Below are positions 1 through 7,387 of a DNA stretch of 18,630 nt, one piece after another. How positions within the stretch are numbered: position 1 is the first letter of the stretch; each line of letters opens with the position of its first letter. The stretch is from JBKPCD01 sp046727175 (lineage in GTDB: Bacteria > Acidobacteriota > Vicinamibacteria > Vicinamibacterales > 2-12-FULL-66-21), in NCBI GenBank assembly GCA_046727175.1, contig JBKPCD010000020.1, positions 1 through 18,630 on the forward strand. The letters run 5' to 3'. The position numbers and the translations under genes are program-made. A model generated the notes under the pieces. It was not told where the DNA came from and did no database searches. It saw only the letters and a list, made by a program, of their open reading frames with translations.

Positions 1-360
1 ACTGACGGTGCTGACGACTGTTCACGGGCGCGGGCGCTAATTGCTCCGCGAGGTGCCTAATCCGCTCAAGTCCGGCGGCCCCCGCAGCCACGCGAGCGAC
101 GGTGGTATTGCGCTTCACCGACTCAGTCTACTGACCCACGGAACCCGCTGCTGTTCAAAAGGACACTCGGCCCGCCAACCCTGCGTCTTTCAGTGGCGAT
201 GACGACGGCCATGGGGCACTGCTCCGTCGTGAGCAGCGACGGGCGTTACGAAAGTGTGATAGATCGTCGGCCAGACACCACCGCTTCGAATCTCCGCAGC
301 GTCGCCCAAGGCTGGCGCGATAACCAGGGCTAGTGCGATAATGGGGATAATCCAACGGTC
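1..360. other. Upstream region without a supported gene
   Basis: I see no convincing gene here. A minus-strand frame running from inside the regulator at 361 back to about 190 has a hydrophobic stretch (IIPIIALALVIAPALG), but it has no start codon and no ribosome-binding site at a sensible place. The 50 bases before 361 should contain the promoter of the Crp/Fnr gene. They are AT-richer than the surroundings, but I cannot assign -35 and -10 boxes. Confidence 0.5.
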
Positions 361-1014
361 ATGAAGGTCAACCAGGAGCCTGCGTTCGATGCGGATGCGT
401 TTCTCCGGTCCGCAGGGGCGGGGAAAACCATCGTGACCTTTCAACCCACCGACGTGATTTTCTCCCAAGGCGATGCGTCCGACAGCGTGCTATACATTCA
501 GGAGGGGGCCGTCAAGCTCTCGGTGCTGTCGCGCGGCGGCAAAGAGGCGGTCGTGGGGATGCTCGGGCCGGGTGACTTCTTCGGTGAGCGTGCGCTGACG
601 GATCATCCCGTTCGCCTGGAGTCCGCAACCGCCATGACCCCGACGACCGTGCTGGTCGTCCCGAAAGAGCAGATGATTCGCCTGCTCCACGATCAGCAGG
701 CCCTCTCGGACCGGTTCATCACGTACATGCTGGCTCGAAACATTCGCATCGAAGCGGACCTTGTCGACCAGTTGTTCAATTCCAGCGAGAAGCGGCTGGC
801 CCGCACGCTGCTTCTGCTGGCGCGGTACGGCAAGCCAGACCAGGCACATCGCGTGCTGCCGCGGATCTCGCAGGAGACGCTCGCGGAAATGGTTGGCACG
901 ACGCGCTCGCGCGTGAACTTCTTCATGAACAAGTTCAAGAAGCTCGGGTTCATCGAATACAACGGCGTCCTCAAGGTCAATCACTCCCTCCTGACGGTCA
1001 TCGTGCACGACTGA
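361..1014 (+). CDS. Crp/Fnr family transcriptional regulator (paralogue 1, intact)
   Basis: A 217-residue cyclic-nucleotide-binding-fold transcription factor, the usual length for the family. Residues about 25-120 form the effector-binding beta-roll, with the conserved turn GMLGPGDFFGE. A dimerisation helix follows (about 125-150, with LVDQLFNSSEKRLARTLLL). The C-terminal winged helix-turn-helix spans about 165-215, with the recognition region SQETLAEMVGTTRSRVNFFM. No N-terminal four-cysteine Fe-S cluster as in FNR is present, so it probably senses a small molecule or another signal through the roll. The start at 361 leaves about 24 residues before the roll; upstream Shine-Dalgarno complementarity is weak. 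A close paralogue with the same architecture lies at 8524-9207 on the other strand. It stands alone, with 387 bases before the next gene. The ligand and targets cannot be read from the sequence. Confidence 0.93.
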   Translation: MKVNQEPAFDADAFLRSAGAGKTIVTFQPTDVIFSQGDASDSVLYIQEGAVKLSVLSRGGKEAVVGMLGPGDFFGERALTDHPVRLESATAMTPTTVLVVPKEQMIRLLHDQQALSDRFITYMLARNIRIEADLVDQLFNSSEKRLARTLLLLARYGKPDQAHRVLPRISQETLAEMVGTTRSRVNFFMNKFKKLGFIEYNGVLKVNHSLLTVIVHD

Positions 1015-1401
1015 CGTGTGCAGTTCGTGGCATCCCGACGGTGGTGAGTCATCGTTCCCATCGTCAGCGTTGAGCCTGAACGTCACTGTCATTCCGTCGC
1101 GGTTGGGGCCCCGGCGCGGCAGCGATTCCGCCATGTGCACATGTGCTCAAACGCCAAGACACGCGTGAGCGATTGCAGCATGCGGGTGCGTCGGATCGTG
1201 GTTGCGTCCGCCCACGTAGCGCGAGTGAGATGAACGAGCCATCACCGAGAGAGATCAGTCAACACCGAAGCCGCCGGTTTGCATCCCGCCTTTCGAGACT
1301 TGGTCCGAAGCTGTCAACGTAAACGTCGACACGACCTGTGCTGTTTTGAACAGCCCTCCATTCAGCTCTGCCATACGATAGGCGCCACTGGGTGAAGTGT
1401 C
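1015..1401. other. Intergenic region between regulator and histidine kinase
   Basis: I find no supported gene in these 387 bases. The open frames crossing it are antisense shadows of the flanking genes. It ends with GGTGAAG at 1391-1397, the likely ribosome-binding site of the kinase at 1402. I see no clear hairpin-plus-T-run terminator after the regulator. Confidence 0.5.
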
Positions 1402-2493
1402 ATGCTCCACGAATTTATTGCCGTCAACCGCGAAGAGATCATCAGGCGGTGCAGGGCAAAGGTCGCCACGAGGTCGGTGCCACCGCCCACCCACGCAGAG
1501 ATCGATCACGGCGTGCCTGTGTTCCTGGATCAACTGGCAGACGCGCTACGCCTCGGCCTGATGTCAAGCCCCGAGATCTGCCAGAGCGCGGTCCGGCACG
1601 GGCATGACCTGCTGCTTCAGGGGTTCACCGTGTCACAGGTCGTGCACGATTATGGCGACGTCTGTCAGGCGATCACCGATCTCGCGGTGGAAATGAACGC
1701 GCCCATCAACACGGATGACTTTCGCACGCTGAACCGATACCTTGACGATGCCATCGCAGGTGCCGTCACCGAGTACGGCCGCGTACGCAATCAGTCCACC
1801 CTCGATGGAGAGACCGCACGCGGGAGCGAGCGCCTCGGGTTCTTCGCTCATGAATTGCGGAACTTGATCAACACCGCGATCATCGCGTTCGAGGTTCTCA
1901 AGACGGGTAATGTTGGAGTCGCAGGGAGCACCGGGACGGTGCTCCATCGCAGCCTCCTGGGATTACGCGCGCTCACGGGTCGTTCGCTCGCCGAGGTCCG
2001 TCTCACCCAGGACGTTCAGAATCAAGAGCAATTCCTGGTGTCCGGATTCATCGACGAACTCGCGCCGGCTGCAACATTGGAGGCACACGCCCGGGGCATC
2101 GAACTCACCGTCATGCCCGTCGAGGATGGAGTGGCGATCGCGGCTGACCGACAAGTCCTCGCGGCGGTGATGGGAAACTTACTGCAGAACGCATTCAAGT
2201 TCACCCGGCCTCGTAGCGCTGTCACACTCAAGGTCGGCGCCACCGCCGAGCGCGTGCTCATCGAGATCCAGGACGAATGTGGCGGTCTCCCGGGTGGGAA
2301 CGTCAACTAGCTGTTCCGCCCATTCGAGCAGCGGAGCGCCGATCGAACCGGCCTGGGTCTTGGCCTCGCCTTCAGCCGATGGGGGGTTGAAGCGAACCAT
2401 GGCCGGATTTATGCGCGCAACCTCCCTGATGTGGGATGCGTCTTTAGCGTCGACCTGCCGCGGCTCCCGGTTCCCGCCGTCGCGATGGTGTAG
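1402..2493 (+). pseudogene. Sensor histidine kinase with RsbRD-like N-terminus, interrupted by an in-frame TAG
   Basis: Cytosolic sensor kinase without membrane segments. Residues about 5-125 resemble the RsbRD/RsbT co-antagonist N-terminal helical domain. The phosphoacceptor H-box is FFAHELRN with His150. The ATPase domain has the N-box NLLQNAFKF (Asn263) and G1 box DECGGLP. The frame then meets TAG at 2308-2310, directly before LFRPFEQ. Past it the same frame carries the rest of the ATPase domain, including TGLGLGLAFSR (G2 box) and the final strand GCVFSVDLPR, and ends at TAG 2491-2493. The family normally has Glu or a similar residue at the stop position, so a single substitution probably created it. 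Translation stopping at 2310 would give 302 residues lacking the G2 lid and inactive. The start is supported by GGTGAAG four bases upstream. No response regulator is adjacent. Confidence 0.85.
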
Positions 2494-2523
2494 TCTCGAA
2501 GCTCCACGCGACGAACGCATTAA

Positions 2524-2942
2524 CGCAAGGCAGGCCAAGCGTTCGAGTGGCCGTTCGGTGATTGGGTCGTCGTGCTCGCGGGGCTCGGCCTCATCGGCTT
2601 CGCCGTGCAGCAGGTCTATGCGGCGATTACCTGCCGGCTGGAGCGCGATCTCGATGTCGCAGAGATGCGACGCGAAGCCGGTGAGTGGGTCGGCCTCAGC
2701 CGGTTCGGCGTTGCGGCACGCGCCATCGTCTTTGCGCTTCTGGGATGGGCCATCGTCGTCGCGGGCTGGTTCCGCGATGCGTCTGAGGTCGGCACCACGG
2801 CGTCGTCACTGCGCACCCTCGCCGCACAACCGGGAGGGCTGGGCGCCGCTGGCTTCTCGGCGTGACAGCAGCAGGTTTCGTCGCGTACGGCTTCTACCAG
2901 ATCATCCATGGGCGCCTTTTGCACATCCGACGCACGCGCTGA
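2524..2942 (+). pseudogene. DUF1206 membrane protein, 5'-truncated and frameshifted
   Basis: A remnant of the DUF1206 family, integral membrane proteins built of repeated two-helix units, usually about 270 residues; function unknown. The first fragment (2524-about 2850) carries PFGDWVVVLAGLGLIGFAVQ and, after a charged loop, LSRFGVAARAIVFALLGW, both typical of the second and third repeats. A frameshift near 2845-2853 moves the reading to the third forward frame, where GVTAAGFVAYGFYQIIHGR gives the last helix and the usual short basic tail, ending at TGA 2940-2942. The first repeat and start codon are missing: a TAA lies at 2521-2523 and the bases before it belong to the kinase tail. About half the family length remains. 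The 3' end runs into the convergent SYLF gene. Confidence 0.75.
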
Positions 2943-3497
2943 CCGATTTCGCCGAGTATCGGTTCAGCAGAGCGATCAGCCTAACGGCGGCCTTGGGCGC
3001 ACGCACTCCCTGCGTCACGATCTCGCGATTTTCGAGTTTCTTGCCGTGCCATAGAGTGTCGCGTTGTCATCCAGATCCTGGCGCAACGTGGCCCCTTCCT
3101 AGAGGGCGACCCCGGCAAACAACCCTTGCGATCGCGACCACGACAGAATGACCGCGTGCATTTGCGCATCCGTTTGAGCCGTGGCCGTGCGTCCGACAGG
3201 ACTCGCCGCCACGGAGCCTTCCGCGCCTAACGTGAACTGGCTCGAAAGCAGCTTGTCCGCTCCTCGTTCGGTCATGACCAACATGATCAAGTCCGTCGAA
3301 GAATCGCCGATCTGGAAGCCCACGCTCCCGCCCTCGATACGGACCGTCGAGGGCACACCCGCCAGCTCGACGCGCTCACTTTGTCTAGCGGCCGCTGCCG
3401 GCCATTGTCCGCCTGAGGCGATCAGCACGCGAACCATCGTTGAAGTCCGCGACACCTGCACAGTGTCCGATTCGCCGCCTCCGAACCAAGACCTCAT
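2902..3497 (-). pseudogene. SYLF/Ysc84 lipid-binding domain protein, interrupted by TAG
   Basis: The SYLF (Ysc84) domain binds phosphoinositides or other lipids in eukaryotes; in bacteria it occurs in secreted or periplasmic proteins of unknown role. Diagnostic stretches are GGSVGFQIGDSSTDLIMLVM, the LLSSQFTLGAEGSVAASPVG region, TATAQTDAQM and SWSRSQGLFAGVAL. TAG at 3099-3101 follows that last leucine. The same frame continues with EGATLRQDLDDNATLYGKK, NREIVTQGV and LIALLNRYSAK, the normal family C-terminus, to TGA 2902-2904. Family members usually read L-EGATLR with nothing between, so the TAG looks like an extra codon and not a substituted one. The N-terminus (3400-3497) is a poor match and lacks the expected signal peptide, so the 5' end is also degraded. 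The last 41 bases overlap the convergent DUF1206 remnant. Confidence 0.82.
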
Positions 3498-3560
3498 TTA
3501 AAGACGCGCCGTCGTATTCCGACTCTGGGGAAGATGGAGTTTTTGCCAGGTACAGGTGTG

Positions 3561-3800
3561 TCACAGGTGCCGGCCGATCAAGAGCAGGAGTCGCACGACG
3601 AGCGCGATAGGTATTCCGACGGCCAGGATGACGAACGGAATGGACAGGATAATCGCGAGCAGCATCAGCGCATCCAAGACGACATCGGCTACACGCCGTA
3701 CGAAAACACCCACGGGGTGCATCGGAGCTCGGACGAGCACCTCCCGCTTGGACGGAAGAATCGCAGGGATCTGACGTTGGGTGATCGCGTGGTTATGCAT
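3561..3800 (-). CDS. Small membrane protein, uncharacterised
   Basis: 79 residues. The first half is polar. Residues about 38-75 form a long hydrophobic stretch (LDALMLLAIILSIPFVILAV then GIPIALVVRLLLLIG), enough for one long or two short transmembrane helices with a small Gly/Pro turn. The tail is short and basic. I know similar hypothetical proteins only as unnamed small membrane proteins in environmental bacteria. The start is not backed by a clear ribosome-binding site, and an internal Met27 is an alternative that would give a 53-residue protein. It lies on the same strand as the small proteins at 3955 and 4191 but 150 bases away. Function unknown. Confidence 0.5.
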   Translation of the reverse strand: MHNHAITQRQIPAILPSKREVLVRAPMHPVGVFVRRVADVVLDALMLLAIILSIPFVILAVGIPIALVVRLLLLIGRHL

Positions 3801-3954
3801 GGCTCAGGCCTGTGGACGAGGGTCAAAGCTGGAGGAAACGGCTTCTCCATCATCTTGACAGGTGTCGCGACGGTCGTCTGTGCTGCTTTGCACAGGCACC
3901 GCGAGCGACTATCACCTCCTCCCCGGTCGAGACCCCCGGAAATGGAGCGGATGA

Positions 3955-4101
3955 CTAGGATGGATGCGAGGCACGCTGCTCCGCGAGCCATTGTTCGCTT
4001 ATCCAACCGAGGTGGCCGGCCTGCAACGCGCCCGGCTGACGGGCTTTCACTAGCATCGCGGTCGCAGCCAAGGTGATGAGAACGCCAAGGATCGTGAGCA
4101 T
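3955..4101 (-). CDS. Small single-TM protein (48 aa)
   Basis: The ATG at 4101 is chosen inside a longer open frame because GAAGGGG (complement of 4109-4115) sits seven bases upstream, a strong ribosome-binding site. The peptide starts with one transmembrane helix (MLTILGVLITLAATAMLV) followed by KARQPGAL and a soluble tail with SEQWLAEQRASHP. The helix-then-WLAEQRASHP layout looks like a conserved hypothetical small protein and not chance coding. It lies downstream of, and on the same strand as, the 61-residue membrane protein at 4191-4376, 89 bases apart, so the two may share a transcript. Function unknown. Confidence 0.6.
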   Translation of the reverse strand: MLTILGVLITLAATAMLVKARQPGALQAGHLGWISEQWLAEQRASHPS

Positions 4102-4190
4102 ATGTGGACCCCTTCGCAGGCATCGGTCTGTGTGCGTGAAACCGGCCATGTCCGCTCGAGCACATCGTGATCTCAGCGCAGGAAGGCGAA

Positions 4191-4376
4191 TCAGCCACAC
4201 GAGAGCGCGGCTGCTTCCGGCCGTCGTGACTGATAAAGTAACGAGACCCCCATCAGCCCAATTACCGTCAGAGCGGCCCCGGATGGGAGGATCAGCGGGG
4301 CCGGACTCAGTGCAAAGAGGGCCAGCACGACGGACGACCACCGCAATGCCGCGCCGTCGAAGGATGCATCAAACAT
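4191..4376 (-). CDS. Small two-TM protein (61 aa)
   Basis: ATG at 4376 is preceded by GAAGGGAT (complement of 4381-4388), a good ribosome-binding site. After about 13 polar residues come two hydrophobic segments, SSVVLALFALSPAPLILPSG and ALTVIGLMGVSLLY, joined by a proline-rich turn, then a basic tail. It is probably an inner-membrane protein. It resembles no named family I can recall. It is likely the first gene of a short unit with the 48-residue protein downstream. Confidence 0.55.
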   Translation of the reverse strand: MFDASFDGAALRWSSVVLALFALSPAPLILPSGAALTVIGLMGVSLLYQSRRPEAAALSCG

Positions 4377-4545
4377 TTCAATCCCTTCGTCTCTTGCAAC
4401 TTGTTCTTAGCATTTCGAGTACCAAGTGTGACAGCTGGCGTCGATTGCGCCTGTCCCTTTGTGCAGCGTCGGTCTCAGGGGTGACGGGCGGGGGCTCGCC
4501 GACCCAACTGCGGAACGCCGTACCGAAACTCCACCCTCTCATCCC

Positions 4546-4941
4546 TCACGACGAACGGCGCTGCTGGAGTGCGGCGCTTTGATCCAGCTCGGTCTGAGCC
4601 TCGATTGCACGATCCTTGACATCCTCGGCGCCTCGTACGACCGCGCTCAGCGCTTTCGCATAGACTCCCCGGCCCTTCTGCTGAAGATCGTCAACCGCGT
4701 CGCCGACTCGCGTCGTGGCCTGTCGATATTTTTCCGCTGCGGCGTCGCTGGCGTCCGCTGCGGTGTCCGCCAACTGGCGCCGAACGTTCCGTAGCGACGC
4801 ATAGATCTGGGGGGCGAAGAGCACGCCCGCGGCGGTTCCGATCACTGCGCCACCGAACAGACCAATCAGAAAGCTGCCGCTATGGCCGCGAGCGGCCTCG
4901 AGTCGTGGCTCGGTAGAGTTTTCATGTGGTGTTTCAGCCAT
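4546..4941 (-). CDS. YtxH domain-containing protein
   Basis: 131 residues from the ATG at 4941, chosen because GGGAG lies a few bases upstream on the minus strand; the frame stays open upstream but without such a site. A polar N-terminus leads to a Gly/Ala-rich transmembrane helix with the YtxH signature (FLIGLFGGAVIGTAAGVLFAP). A long amphipathic helix follows, rich in Ala, Asp, Lys and Gln (residues about 55-125), probably a coiled coil. YtxH proteins are small membrane-anchored proteins linked to general stress regulons in Firmicutes; their molecular role is unknown. Length and layout match the family and the frame is intact. Confidence 0.8.
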   Translation of the reverse strand: MAETPHENSTEPRLEAARGHSGSFLIGLFGGAVIGTAAGVLFAPQIYASLRNVRRQLADTAADASDAAAEKYRQATTRVGDAVDDLQQKGRGVYAKALSAVVRGAEDVKDRAIEAQTELDQSAALQQRRSS

Positions 4942-5413
4942 GTGATCTCCCAGTGCGATTCTCGATCGCAATCGCTTCGGCTTTTTCCAGAATGTTTTCT
5001 GGAATCGCCTTGTCACGCGCGCGCATCATTTCGTTCGGAACGGTAGTCGCTGCGCCCACTCGCGTGACCTCCGACCAACCTTAGCGAAGTACGCTCTTCA
5101 GGTCTGTTCAATAGAGCGCACATGGGCCCCAAAACGATGAAGCACGTGGAGCGAGGCGCGGGTCTGACCCGCTGGCCGCAGTGCACAGACTGCGCGGCGG
5201 TTGGATCTGCCATCCTTACCGTTCCCAGGAACGCTGCTCACCACTTTCAATCTGCGCGGGCCTCCGACCAATCAGGCGACCCTGCTGCGCGACGACAGGA
5301 CACCGGTCACGATGGCTGTTCCAGATTGCACAGCATCAACGGGCCATGCCGGATATCATCGTTCCTGAGTCGCCGGCATTAGCGAGGCCGCCCTCATCCA
5401 AGCGAAGCCAACT
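4942..5413. other. Intergenic region, nothing recognised
   Basis: 472 bases between the divergent YtxH gene and the doubtful ORF at 5414. Open frames exist on both strands, but all are rich in Arg, Ser and Pro as expected of random GC-rich DNA. None has a ribosome-binding site or family resemblance. It probably contains the promoter of the YtxH gene. Confidence 0.45.
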
Positions 5414-5742
5414 ATGTCGCACGCGAAACCTCCTGCTCATCCTCCACGTGTTCCTTTCGACACGGAGATGTCGCATCTCTTCGACGAAGCGGTGGCCGGA
5501 TCCGACGCAGCCGGCGGACGATCGCACGGACGGCGAATTACCTGGAAATCGCGCAGCGATCTCTTGTCGAGCGCCGCGGGGCACCACCCGCGCACGCCTT
5601 TGCCCACGAGCTGAGCAGTCTGCGGGCCCTGCTCAAACGCGTTGGAGCGCAAGTCGCCGACGAGAGGACGGACCTCGGGATGGAAGCCGCGGACCTCGAT
5701 CGGCTGACGGTGGAGCTTCTAACACAAGAGGACGATCGGTGA
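5414..5742 (+). pseudogene. Uncharacterised small ORF, apparently frameshifted
   Basis: An ATG at 5414 opens a frame beginning MSHAKPPAHPPRVPF followed by MSHLFDEAVAGSD. The more protein-like sequence then lies in another forward frame: TANYLEIAQRSLVERR, AFAHELSSLRALLKRVGAQV and DLDRLTVELLTQEDDR, ending at TGA 5740-5742. That second part is a plausible helical protein. A frameshift at about 5500-5545 would join the parts into a protein of about 108 residues. I recognise no family. The next gene starts 43 bases downstream. The call depends on codon-like texture alone. Confidence 0.35.
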
Positions 5743-5774
5743 CTCAGGCTCGGTGAACGCGTTCGGGACGCACT

Positions 5775-5780
5775 AGGAGG
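5775..5780 (+). promoter_or_regulatory. Ribosome-binding site AGGAGG
   Basis: A perfect AGGAGG five bases before the ATG at 5786. It fixes the start of the 88-residue zinc-ribbon-like protein and is the main reason to accept that small ORF as real. Confidence 0.75.
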
Positions 5781-5785
5781 ACGAC

Positions 5786-6052
5786 ATGTCTGCTGCACGG
5801 GGGGACCGCAAACCATGCACACGTACGGGATGTCCGGGCACGATGCAGTTCGGTCGAGAACCGCTGCCCGCGAGACCGGCGATGACGACCGTGGACGGTG
5901 AACGAGGCTGGGTCTGCAGCGAGAAAGCCGAGCACTTCCAGCTGACGTCCGAGCGATCCACCTCCGAGCCGACAGCGAGCGTCGCGGCTCACGGGAGCCG
6001 GGATGACGAGCGGGGCACTAGAGGCCTTGACCACTCGAGTCTGAGCATTTGA
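5786..6052 (+). CDS. Small zinc-ribbon-like protein (88 aa)
   Basis: The start has a perfect AGGAGG five bases upstream. The N-terminal half has a metal-site-like pattern, PCTRTGCPGTMQF, then a linker and GWVCSEKAEHFQL. This gives Cys-x4-Cys followed by Trp-x-Cys and a nearby His, as in small zinc ribbons or treble-clef fragments. Residues about 52-88 are polar, low in complexity and probably disordered. I recognise no named family. It converges on the STAS gene, 74 bases away. A role in nucleic-acid or protein binding would be a guess. Confidence 0.6.
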   Translation: MSAARGDRKPCTRTGCPGTMQFGREPLPARPAMTTVDGERGWVCSEKAEHFQLTSERSTSEPTASVAAHGSRDDERGTRGLDHSSLSI

Positions 6053-6126
6053 GTCAAGTTTTCGGTCAAGGCCGTCAGCGCGGCGTGATCGACTTCCTCG
6101 TCGCGTCGAGCGCACGCTTGCCGCAT

Positions 6127-6456
6127 TCATGCTGCAGCCGAGAAACGCGCGAGGGCCGCCGTCTCGTTGTCGTAGGTATCGAACACCGAGACAAGCTTCG
6201 TGATGGTCAGGAGGTCCTGCAACCGCTTCGTCACGCGCATCACCTTCAATGTGCCGCCCGACTTCTTCGTCGTCGCGTACGCAAGAATAAGCTCGCCCAG
6301 CCCCGCACTATCCATGTAGGGCACCTTTCCGAGATCCATCACCACTCGCGAATAGCCCTGCTGTCTGAGACTGCTGACCTTGTCTTTCAGCAGAGCGTCA
6401 CCGCTATTTGCGACGATGTCACCGATGAATGGCAACGTCGCCGACGATCCGCTCAT
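6127..6456 (-). CDS. STAS domain protein (anti-sigma factor antagonist type), N-terminus uncertain
   Basis: 109 residues from the ATG at 6456, with GGAGG about 12 bases upstream. STAS antagonists such as SpoIIAA/RsbV are switched by phosphorylation of a serine by an anti-sigma kinase. Here VVMDLGKVPYMDSAGLGEL carries that site (Ser50 from this start), followed by TLKVMRVTKRLQDLLTITKL and VFDTYDNETAAL, the standard last strand and helix. The first beta-strand is odd: in the chosen frame the N-terminus reads MSGSSATLPFIGDIVANSGD. The overlapping minus frame reads ERIVGDVAI at the same place, which is what the family's first strand looks like. A pair of compensating indels, or one indel with a re-used start, is likely. 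No anti-sigma kinase is adjacent. Confidence 0.8.
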   Translation of the reverse strand: MSGSSATLPFIGDIVANSGDALLKDKVSSLRQQGYSRVVMDLGKVPYMDSAGLGELILAYATTKKSGGTLKVMRVTKRLQDLLTITKLVSVFDTYDNETAALARFSAAA

Positions 6457-6672
6457 TGATCGAATGATCCTCCGGTCCGTCCGCGTAGTTGCCTGTTTCG
6501 AGCTTGGCATCGGAGCATTCTAGATACATTGTCCCCGTTGGGTCTGTCCGCTTTTGCACCATCGCCGACGTTGGTGACGACGGCGTGCATTCGCAGCTGC
6601 TCTGCCTGACTGAACACGTCCCCAATGTCGACCTCGAACAGTTCACAATCGATTCGTCCAGGAACCGAGGTC

Positions 6673-7179
6673 TTATTCAAACCGCGTCCCGGTGGCGGTA
6701 GCGCAGCCGCTGCCGATTAGGTTGTCGTTGGCATCGAGAATTTCGATGACCGACCTTTTGGCAAACTCATCACCGCTTGCTCCGAGTTTCAAGGCCGCCG
6801 TGACTTTCTGCGATCCGATAAAAACGCCGCTTGCGTCGTAACGGGAGTACGTAAAGGCGAACGAGTACTCTTGCCAGCCGTGTTCGCGCTGCCACACGCC
6901 GTGGCCGGGGCTACGCAGAGCGGGCTCGAACCAGGACCAATGCCATATTCCGACATCGTGCCGCCTTCATTGAACGTGAACAGACCTCGAAGAGAAGGGA
7001 AGGTAACACCTGTCTGACAGTTATGCGGCGTGACCACCGTTCGCCACACACCTCGGATAGTTCTTGAGTGGCCTTGCGCCGACGATTGTGTGTTTTGAGC
7101 GCCCTGAGCGGAAACGATAGAACCCGTCGGCTACAATCACGGCGAACGAGAAAACTCGCGTGTGTGTCTTGAGTTTCAT
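6673..7179 (-). pseudogene. Short secreted protein of an Acidobacteria-type family, two frameshifts
   Basis: The start at 7179 follows GAGGACACA (minus strand) and encodes a signal-peptide beginning, MKLKTHTRVFSFAVIVA. The frame must change near 7130 to continue with GSIVSAQGAQNTQSSAQG, completing a signal peptide, and then GVWRTVVTPHNCQTG and LRGLFTFNEGGTMSEYGIGP. It must change again near 6925 to reach ALRSPGHGVWQREHGWQEY, SFAFTYSRYDASGVFIGSQK and the C-terminus NDNLIGSGCATATGTRFE, ending at 6673. Joined, this gives a complete exported protein of about 165 residues. I know the family as uncharacterised secreted proteins with SPGHGVW and GTGCATxTxTRFE motifs, common in Acidobacteriota. The two shifts cancel, so the last part is again in the frame of the start. 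As written, translation would stop at the TAA following codons for GGHAA, near 7018. Confidence 0.75.
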
Positions 7180-7387
7180 TGTGTCCTCTTTTTCTTGGTT
7201 GAAGCTTCGAGCCTATCCGACGTCGGGACTCGGTTCATGCATGCCGATCCAGGAGACTTGCCGCGCGAAGGATGTCGAGATCCTGCGAGGCCACGTCCGA
7301 CCGGATGATGTGCACCTGCTGTGTCGCAGGACCTTGAGTCAACTTTAGTCGACTGCCAAGGACCCGCCTTAACCCGGGGGACTGTGC

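Noticed and set aside
190..468. Minus-strand ORF with a hydrophobic, signal-like stretch overlapping the start of the first regulator
   Set aside because: It has no start codon near the hydrophobic part, no ribosome-binding site, and its first third is antisense to the regulator's coding sequence.
490..1140. 216-residue minus-strand ORF
   Set aside because: It is antisense to the Crp/Fnr gene and has no family resemblance; long shadow frames are expected in GC-rich DNA.
2308..2310. TAG fully reassigned to one amino acid
   Set aside because: The expected residues at the TAG sites differ (Glu-like, Gln, Trp, and an inserted codon), TAG also seems to end genes at 2491 and 8295, and frameshifts occur alongside. 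Kept only as an open question.
2279..3151. 290-residue plus-strand ORF
   Set aside because: It is a shadow spanning the kinase end, the DUF1206 remnant and the SYLF tail, rich in Ser, Arg and Pro. Real family motifs lie in the other frames.
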